Below, one piece after another: positions 55,640 through 64,000 of a stretch of DNA of 64,000 nt. Where the stretch lies: contig NC_039497.1 of NCBI RefSeq assembly GCF_003590095.1, forward strand, positions 5,080,691 through 5,144,690, read 5' to 3'. The notes beneath the pieces were generated by a model. The model made no database searches and was not told where the DNA came from. It saw only the letters and a list, made by a program, of their open reading frames with translations. Every line of letters starts with the position of its first letter. The stretch's first letter is position 1. The translations under genes and the position numbers were made by a program. This stretch comes from Trichoplusia ni (lineage: Eukaryota; Arthropoda; Insecta; Lepidoptera; Noctuidae).

Positions 55640-58600
55640 GTTATAGTAGTACAGATTATAAGTATCATAATATAAGTTTCGGTTTAATTAAGTGATAGAG
55701 TGTGAGCTTATATCCGTTGACCATGTATCATGTATGTGTTTATTAAAAGCGTATGAACATGTATGGAATAATTAGAACAAGTGTTTCGCTTCACACACGT
55801 TTAGTTTTTATGAAACCAATTCACACCGAGACGCTATTAAGTCATAGAATATGATTTATTATTAGGTACTTATATTTTTGGAGATTATATTTGACTACTT
55901 GACATGCTTTTAAATTGACGGAAGTGGGAAGCAATTTAGTAATCTTTTGTGAAGAGACGGTTATTTACTAATTAGAGCTGTAGGTACGATTAATTCACCA
56001 GAAAAAAAAAAGCATTGAATCAGAACATTTTATATATTCTAACTCCTTACAATGCTATAGAAAATAACAGGCTTTAAACAACACGACCCAAAGTCCAAAC
56101 ATTACAATATGAAATCTCAACTCTATTTAAAAATCCCAAAAATTATTATTCAAGCCGAAGTCGCCCCGTCATACCACAAAGCCTGCGCTACCGGCTCGCG
56201 CGCACCTTTACGCGTGCGTTCAGAATGGAAAGCAAATATGGCGCAACAGAAGCCTCCACTAATATCCGTTTACTTCTGTTTGTTCAGAAACAATGCCTGC
56301 ATTAACCGAAGGCTTTGACTTAAGAAAGAACAAAAAACAATTGTTTGAGATGTGTGAACAAAGATGTTTATTAACTGGATTGTGAGGTAAGCTTTAGTTT
56401 CATGGAGGACGATGTTTTTTGATTAGATTTGAATAATAAGCTGTTTAACTATTATATGACGCAACGACGACAGTTTGACTCGCGACACCGCCGCGTCAGG
56501 TCATGATTAAGGACTCCGGTTACTAACACTCCGGAACAAGTCTGGCAATCCCGATAAATACGCGTGAGTAAACTGTTGCATTTAATAATTAACAATCCCC
56601 ACGATAGTTAGATACCATACAAATATTGGAATGTTTTAGTTTATACTTATTATATTATATTTTAGATGCACCTATACTAGTTATATACATATACTACTTA
56701 GGTATTTATATACTTCATTGGTTTATAAAAAGTTACCTGTCTGTCCGACAGCTATACTTATAAGTAAGATATATTAATAGATAATCATAAGAAATTATAA
56801 AACTTTATTATTAATCCCTAATTTATCTTACTCTGAAACGTTACAATCTGATTAATTATCACTTTTTATATAAGCGCCGTATGTAATAAAATGACTAATT
56901 CCTAATCAACGTCACGTGGGCGTATACAACAGATAATTAAGACATAAACCTACAACACGGAATTAATTAATTAAATTTTTAATTTAAACAAAAACGGCAA
57001 ATGCTCACGACGCGACGCACAGAATTTGATAAATCCTAGAATTGTCTATATTTGGAGTGACAATAAATCTTTTGACAATGGCGTTCGCCCACGTATCAGA
57101 GCCTTACCATAAGTTACCACATATTACCGGCACTCGGTAAGATACCGTTACTCTGCTATGGCACTGTGATCGCGTGTGGCCGAGGCTCTTATTAATCGTT
57201 TTAGATATTTTGATAGGAACTACAAATTTAATTTAGAAGGTAATTGTTTGGTTAGGCGGTGAAAGTTATGAACCAATTAATTGTTCAGTGTGGCTTGTGT
57301 ATCTTTGAGTTTTGATCTAGAAATTGCCCATACACGTAACATGCTCTGCAATTTATTACCATCATTATCAACTGGTAAGTAATATATTATTAAGGACATA
57401 TACGCAGAAGAAATTATACATGTATTTGTAAAACTATATGCATCAATAATGTATAAACTACTGACTTACTTTTTGCTTCTTAAGTTTACGACATCTCTGA
57501 CCCCTTATTAGTCCAATTTATATCATAATAATATAAAGTTAAAACTTTATGTTGACAAACAAGTATTTAGCATCATTCTCACATTTATAATATAGACTAG
57601 TTCCTATATTTAGCTATAATCAGAACTTAATAAACTTCATCCTCTCATTAAAATTGACAGAAAATTCATTCTGCGTCTCTTCTAACATTTAAATGTAAAA
57701 AATGTTGTTTCATAATTTAGAAACAGACATCAAGCTTCGTATGTTATGAGATATTCGACTCGTTAATATCTGGACCGCATTCTGAGAGCAACACGGTTAA
57801 TCTCTTCCCATGTACAGTAATTAAGACAGTAACTTAAATAGTTCTACCTGGATTTGTTGTCGTCCACCACGACGCTCATTAGGGAACTTTAAACTTAACT
57901 GTTTTTTCCAATCGATTAGAATTTATAACATATGTTAAAATAAAAGTGCAAAACCCATTTTGAAATCTATGTCATGTTGAAGGCTCGGTATGATTGTCAA
58001 AAACTTATGAAAGGACTTTAATTATAAAACTACTTTAGCGAAAGTAAACGTACACGCCATCGCAAGAACAAGACATTAACTTTATAATGACTTCAGATAT
58101 TTCACTAAAAAATTAAATAAAGAAACCAAACCAAATATTACTTGTCTCGCTCAGCATATAATTTGTCGACCACACAAACATTAGTCCCGCACATAAAACC
58201 GACTAAATTGAAATAGCGTTTCAACAATAAAAACCCATTTTACGAGGCTGTATCACTAAAACACGAGAGTTACGTTTTAAATTAAGTATCGTTTATACAC
58301 AATCGTTGTAATTGATACCGAACACTGAATATAATTAAGTTGTAAATTTTAGATATACACGTTTAGGGCTTTTTTATTTGTTTAGGCAGTGATCATATGA
58401 GACTCAGACGTTTTGAAATTTTATATTAAATGTCACATTTTTACGATATTTATAAGAATGTTTTAGTATTTGTAGTGTGAAAATAATAGAGTTATGCGCG
58501 CATGCTAATATTCAATTCCAGTTGTTGTTGATTCAGTTTTGATGCACGATTACAAACAGTGGTTAAAATATATGTCAATCCTGTTGTCAGATTCTAAAAG

Positions 58601-59480
58601 AAGTGCTCATAAAAAGATAACCATACCACAATCACACCATAACCCAAATCCATATAAAGCAATCAACTACAGGAAAAAAACAACAAATACATGTGTTAAA
58701 AAGTCGCAAACTTTCCAAATCTTTCGTTTAATACCGCGTTATAGTGATCTAGATATTTTATTAGTATGCATATATAATAAAAACAAGAGAAAGTGATCTC
58801 AATATAAAACTGTTTTGTTAATTCACTACGTTATCGCCAAGTAAGGTATTCAAAAGAGACTTGAATGATCTGAGTGAATAAGCGTTTATGTATTGTGGTG
58901 ACAAGTAACAAATAAAGGCCTCTTTTCAGTGTCGACTTTTACAATAATTTTGATTATTCTCCTGAATTTTGCTCTTGCTAGAGAATTTATTGTGCGACAT
59001 TATGATTGCAAAGAAGTGTTTTTGATTTATCTACGGGTTATATTAATATAATGCTTTTTTGGAGCGATCAATTAAAAATGTATCTGGAGTAAACTACCTA
59101 AAGAATCAAGACTCCCTTCTCTTTGCTAAAAGGACGTTCAACAATTGCAAAAAACACTCAAGCATTAAAAAATAAAACATAATATACCTATAACGACAGC
59201 TGCTTTATATTCACACACACGCGCGCATTCCACCGTGCCATGTTTTAAAAAGATATTTTTGCATAAGTATTTCATATCGTAAACTTTAGACTGGAGTACT
59301 GAAGGTCCAATGTCAATAACTATAAATATTTACCGACCGCTAAAAGGTTTTGTTCGTATTGCGTGTCAAATAAGTGGTAAATGTGTTAAATGATCATCGT
59401 TTAGATAAAATATTGTTTGAGGAGAGTATTTGAAAGGTCGCGACAAGAATGTTGCTGCTGTATGGCACGTGGTGGTGGTT
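55640..59480. other. Gene-poor spacer
   Basis: Mostly AT-rich. 56880-57000 has CACGTGGGCG and GGAATTAATTAATTAAATT. 57060-57200 is mildly GC-rich. The open frame at 58539 is low-complexity. No gene is supported. Confidence 0.45.
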
Positions 59481-59482
59481 AT

Positions 59483-59793
59483 GTTGAATGCAGTGCCGGC
59501 GTTAGGTGGGGGCGTGATGGGGCGATGGCCTAGGGTGACAAATTCTGGGGGGCGCCAAGGTCTGAAATTGGAGTCTCTTGCCTCTCCTGGCGCAAACCCT
59601 CAGAACTGTGCTCTACGCTAGAGGTGGAATACTTCCATCGCCAAACGTAACGCTAAAGGAAAGATGAAATTTCTTAATAAAATTTTACTTGGGATCAGCA
59701 AAAAACTAACACTTGATATTGCTTCCCTCAAGTGGGCGTCACAATATTTTCGCCCGGGGTGTCAGTGGCCCTCACGCCGGCACTGGTTGAATG
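59483..59793. mobile_element. hAT-type MITE with perfect 8-bp target duplication
   Basis: The element at 59491-59785 (295 bp) begins CAGTGCCGGCGTTAGG and ends CCTCACGCCGGCACTG. It is flanked by GTTGAATG on both sides (59483-59490, 59786-59793). CAGTG ends and an 8-bp duplication are diagnostic of hAT elements. GC-rich interior, no transposase. The open frame at 59430-59621 is an artefact of it. Confidence 0.9.
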
Positions 59794-59799
59794 CCTGTG

Positions 59800-61670
59800 T
59801 AGAACTTGCCTATTGGTAGTATATACTTAGTCACAAATATCATTAATGCTGTATTATATTTAACAATCAAACAATATTTGGTAAAGAAAACTCTGTTGTT
59901 GATGAACTACACTAACTTACCATTCATTTTTATAAAAAAGTGTACGGAATACTTATGTCCTTGCTGTATAATTTAATTTTCAAAAATACATTAGTTCTTC
60001 TCTGTCAGCCGAACATAAAAGATGATAATTTAGGTAAATTTTGTTGCAAAAGTCCAGTTATTATTTTTACTATTCCTTCTTACACAAATGGTCGTAATGC
60101 TCCTCAACTAACTACACTTCAAACTTTTACTTTCATCGTGTACATCCTGAGTCCTCGGTAATTATCATACTTTCACTAAGTTCAAACGTCCACATATGCA
60201 AACCTGTACAGTTAGCTCAGTTACCGCACTCCGCGCCGCTGAGCTGTTCCCAGGGGAGAACACAGTAAACATTTATGAATATAGTCAATGAATTATGATA
60301 GGTTTCTTAGTTTTATATTTCCTATGCCTGGAAACATGTCAAAATATAATATGTGTGGTTATTTAAAGTTTTAAATGAATTGCTTGCTTCCAGCATTGTT
60401 TTTCATTGGATACATTCGTAAAACTCCTTCTAATGTATGGTCAAATAACGCTAAAAAGCATTCAGCTAAAACAGCACACTGCTCATAGGTACTTATTCTA
60501 AAGACCACCTACTAATTTTCAAATTAAATTCATAATTTCCTTTGTTTAGGCTCGTTCAAGAATATCACACTAACGACCTCAATTTTCCGCGCATAATTAA
60601 AATAATGCAAAACAAAACAGTCATTTGTACAGCCAAAGCGAACTGTACGAAACTTATTGGGCATAGCAAATGCAATACAACATAGACGGCACTCAAACAT
60701 GTCCAAACACCTTTAACCTAACAATAAACCTCAAGAAAGCCGGTTTTATACCAAAACTACTTGTACAATAAACCATGTTACACTCACACATATTAAGCAC
60801 GAATTTCAACCTTATTACCTTGTGATAAGGACTATGTTTACCTCCTTTGCAGTAATACATTAATACATAACAATGAAGTACGAAAATACATCTTAGTCCC
60901 TTGAAATAAAGACTATGCTTATGTCTTAGTGCACTTAATGTGTGGTAAATTGCACGAAACGGTCTCTTAAAGTCACATTGTTCTGTAAACACGGTTTAAA
61001 TCCTGAACTATGTTGATGCTTAAGCTGAAGTGATTATGTGACGTCATAGTTCATAAGTTGACTTGATTTATAGGAGACCGTTAATGTCAGTTGGAAGGTG
61101 TGAATGGAGAGTAGATTTGATTTGTGTTTGAGAACTAGTCATGGCAAAAGAAATGTTTGTGTTCTGTAACTAGATATTTCTAGTATATGTAGTAAATCAA
61201 TTTATAATTGTGTTGGTAAAGTTTAGATGTCTCGAAGGCTTATTTAGAAAATGAACAAAAAAAAGGTTGTAAAGGTTAACAAATTGAACATATCTTCCTT
61301 GAAATAGTCAGGTTAATAGTTTACACTTGACTTACTTCTAGAAAAATAAGATAAATATAAAATTGTCTATTTATCAAGGTATTTAGAGGTTAAATTCCTT
61401 CAACACAGTGACCTGGTAACACCTCATTATAATTCGTTGCGGTGTTTCTTTAGCCAAGGTTCTGCTCTGATAAGTACGCGCCAAACACATTAATTAAATA
61501 CACAATAACTTGCATTCCGAGATGTTGAAACGACGGTAAAAGTGAAATTTGTTGTAAAAACAAATTACGAAATAAAAAATAAAGAAAAACAATATCAGTT
61601 GCATTGTGTACAACGAAAATTGAACGACACATTTTTTATCTTAAACTAAAATAAAACTACTGTTTTTATT
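59800..61670. other. Gene-poor spacer
   Basis: The open frames at 59940, 60693 and 61450 have no family features. Confidence 0.45.
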
Positions 61671-61675
61671 TTAAC

Positions 61676-61830
61676 TGCAAGGTTAGCTGAGTTTTATAAG
61701 TCACCACACCAAAAGCCCTATAAGCGATGCACCGTGGGTTTGATACCGCGTAGGACAAGTATTTGTGAGTTCCACGAATGTTCTGAGTCTATGTGTCTTT
61801 GTACTTGAATGTTTGTGAAACTCCCTGCAA
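61676..61830 (+). mobile_element. SINE fragment
   Basis: CAAGGTTAGCTGAGTTTTATAAG gives an eroded A-box half. GTGGGTTTGATACCGCGTAG is a degenerate B box, and ACAAGTATTTGTGAGTTCCA matches the SINE body at 23.8 kb. Confidence 0.55.
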
Positions 61831-61839
61831 TGCTAGGAT

Positions 61840-62560
61840 TAAATTACATAGAGCTTTTATTAAAAAGTCGTATATAACTGTTTTTCTGTCTGAAATGTTG
61901 AAAAACTACTAAATAATTGTGTGTATTATTCCATTTTACATTAAACTGCTACATTTACTGTCTGTTTTCATTTAAACAAAACACGTAGTATCCGTTAAGG
62001 ATAGATCTAAATTTATGGATAAAACTGTGGGTGGTCTTTACCTTCCACGACCAACAACTTATGTTACTTTCATGTTACTTTCGTACAAACATATTTATAT
62101 TAAATAACTTTACAAGTGTGCTGTAAAAAGTACATTTTACTTAAGACAAAGGTAATCTAAACTCCCGTTTCAAATACATAAACGTAAACCTGTGTATCAT
62201 AGTAAATACTTTTCTTACGGTGCATCATATTGCAGGCATCATTCGTCAAACAATGACAAATAGATCATTGATGCAACAATACGCGGTAAATTGATGCATG
62301 TATCACGATCTCAAAAAGGCCTCTACAATGGCTTTAAAAAAACCTCATCAAAATGCCTGCGCGGGCGCCGGTATGCGGAAGACGTAAGTAAAAACAATGA
62401 TGCGCATTTCAAATAGACACCTTCAGGTGAGTGCGTGGTATTCTGTGATTCCTATCTTTATGAGAAGTTTAAACCTATTGTTACACGCACTTCTTATTTA
62501 TAAAGTCTAAACGTATAACTATATCTGTCATTCCCACGTCAATAAAGAGTTTGTAACATA
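61840..62560. other. Spacer
   Basis: Holds a small GC-rich patch at 62355-62385 (CCTGCGCGGGCGCCGGTATG). No gene. Confidence 0.45.
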
Positions 62561-62563
62561 TCG

Positions 62564-63500
62564 TACAGTCAGCGCCAAAAGTCGATGAACAGAATCAACT
62601 TTACAAAACAGCTGTTCACACTAAAATGCCATAAGTTATAGTCGCAACTAGGAAACAAAATAGAATGTACACCAGAAATTTACAAAAGTCGTTAAACACG
62701 AGTATTTCAAAAGTATCTGTGCACTAGTATTCCTAATGTCGCTGAACATCATTCTATCAAAAGTCACTAAACAGCAGAAAAAACAAAATTAGGCTAACAA
62801 AGTATATTTTTAATGTTGCCGTGACTGTGTTAATGTACCTACTTTTGACGATTATGTTGTTGAGCTACTTTTGGGACAGTGCTTGCTGTATCTATATCAA
62901 TACAATTTATAACTTTAAAAATGCTGGACCGATTTTGATACAATTTGAGTGGAGTGACATTTAAAAACATGGATATTTAGAATTTTTAATCCATTATTTT
63001 TTTGTAAAATATTAAAATAATATAAAAAAATATATTTTAAATATTTTTATTATTTCACATATTTCATTTATTACTTTAAGTAATAATTCAAATGAAAATA
63101 TTTTAGATATTGTTAACGAAACCTTCTTCTCAAAGTGAAACCTCCTTCAAGATCCTTAGTGAAACCTCTTTCGAACCTGGGATTTGACAAGCAGTCCGCT
63201 ATAAAAAACATAAGCGTCAAAAGTAGGTACATTAACACAGTCACGGCAACATTAAAAATACACTTTGTTAGCCTAATTTTGTTTTATCTGCTGTTTAGTG
63301 ACTTTTGATAGAATGATGTTCAGCGACATTAGGAATACTAGTGCACAGATACTTTTGAAATACTCGTGTTTAACGACTTTTGTAAATTTCTGGTGTACAT
63401 TCTATTTTGTTTCCCAGTTGCGACTATAACTTATGGCATTTTATTGTGAACAGCTGTTTTGTAAAGTTGATTCGTTCATCGACTTTTGGCGCTGACTGTA
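62564..63500. mobile_element. 933-bp element with about 285-bp terminal inverted repeats
   Basis: 62566-62850 is mirrored by 63215-63498 with only scattered differences. The ends are CAGTCAGCGCCAAAAGTCG and its complement, flanked by TA on both sides (62564-62565, 63499-63500). The arms carry spaced copies of an AAAAGTCR..AACA-like motif (AAAAGTCGATGAACA, AAAAGTCGTTAAACA, ATGTCGCTGAACA, AAAAGTCACTAAACA). The AT-rich centre encodes nothing. A non-autonomous DNA transposon of the TA-duplicating kind is the simplest reading. Confidence 0.85.
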
Positions 63501-63509
63501 CAACCTCAT

Positions 63510-64000
63510 TATTCAATTGTTTTCGATAAGTTTAAGCTTTATATCCAGCTTAAGTTGTAATTCCTTCATCTTCTTTAATTCTAATTTACTTGTCTTTGGT
63601 TTGACCCACGACCCCGCCGGGACAACTCATAAGTATGTATTAAAACCAAACAAGAATTATCTAAAAAACCCACAAATACAGTAGCTTCTTATCTCATAAG
63701 AACAGTTACATATTTTATTGATCTAATCTTCCAAACAACGTTTAAATGGTTTTATACAATCAAGCCGAGGGAGAACAGTAGTCTGTTGGGCCTGATTATA
63801 ACCAGTAGCCATTAGGCCTTAATAAAGGAAAGGCTAATCGGGGCCGGATGCAGGCCTCTATCCTAGGAATCTTAAAAAGCTAGAGAGCTATCGTTTTCCG
63901 GAAGGCACCTGCCATACACAGTGGGTACAGTTGAGAGAAATACAATGAGATAGGAACAATACAGACGCAAATATAGTAGATTCATAAAATATTATTTTAC
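63510..64000. other. Spacer
   Basis: 63770-63935 is more complex and GC-richer (GGGGCCGGATGCAGGCC, TTTTCCGGAAGGCACC), without an exon. No other feature is seen. Confidence 0.4.

Noticed and set aside
59430..59621. 63-codon glycine-rich frame
   Set aside because: Runs across the boundary and interior of a hAT MITE with a target duplication.

Overview
The window reads as nuclear DNA of a moth or butterfly (Lepidoptera). The signs are tRNA-derived SINEs ending in ATT tails, degraded RTE-type LINE 3' ends that start with the typical ACTAGCTTTTCGCCCGCGG-like block, a short (CCTAA)5 tract matching the insect telomere repeat, AT-rich spacer with near-normal CpG content, and many small inverted-repeat DNA transposons. 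No bacterial or organellar signal is present. Nearly every long open frame is a chance frame or lies inside a repeat.

Layout. 1-31 kb is mostly gene-poor spacer holding SINE/LINE relics, a decayed transposase zinc-knuckle tail at about 3.2 kb, scattered GC-rich islands with homeodomain- or forkhead-type sites, and many copies of a palindromic foldback element. 31.27-37.06 kb is the most unusual part. Long inverted repeats (130/131 bp, essentially identical) bracket a CpG-rich block of 333-bp and 57-bp hairpin-forming tandem repeats, followed by about 4 kb that has lost almost all CpG dinucleotides. Inside the CpG-poor part the minus strand carries a chain of short coding-like exons whose reading phases all agree. 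It also holds a three-copy 176-bp tandem repeat and a degenerate repeat of about 85 bp. 37-64 kb returns to spacer with two candidate short first exons on the plus strand (40.4 and 47.9 kb), enhancer-like islands, a hAT MITE with a perfect 8-bp target duplication (59.5 kb), a MITE with a TA duplication (47.0 kb), a 933-bp element with terminal inverted repeats of about 285 bp (62.6 kb), and a 68-bp perfect direct repeat at 54.1/55.3 kb.

How it fits together (inference). GC-rich islands with clustered TAATTA sites in a gene-poor region, plus isolated 7-8 codon first exons ending at good donors in the same phase, suggest the regulatory and intronic territory of a long developmental gene on the plus strand whose main exons lie outside the window. 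The CpG-depleted minus-strand gene model at 34.3-37.2 kb looks independent: its composition is what gene-body (or repeat) methylation would leave. I could not assign a protein family to it.
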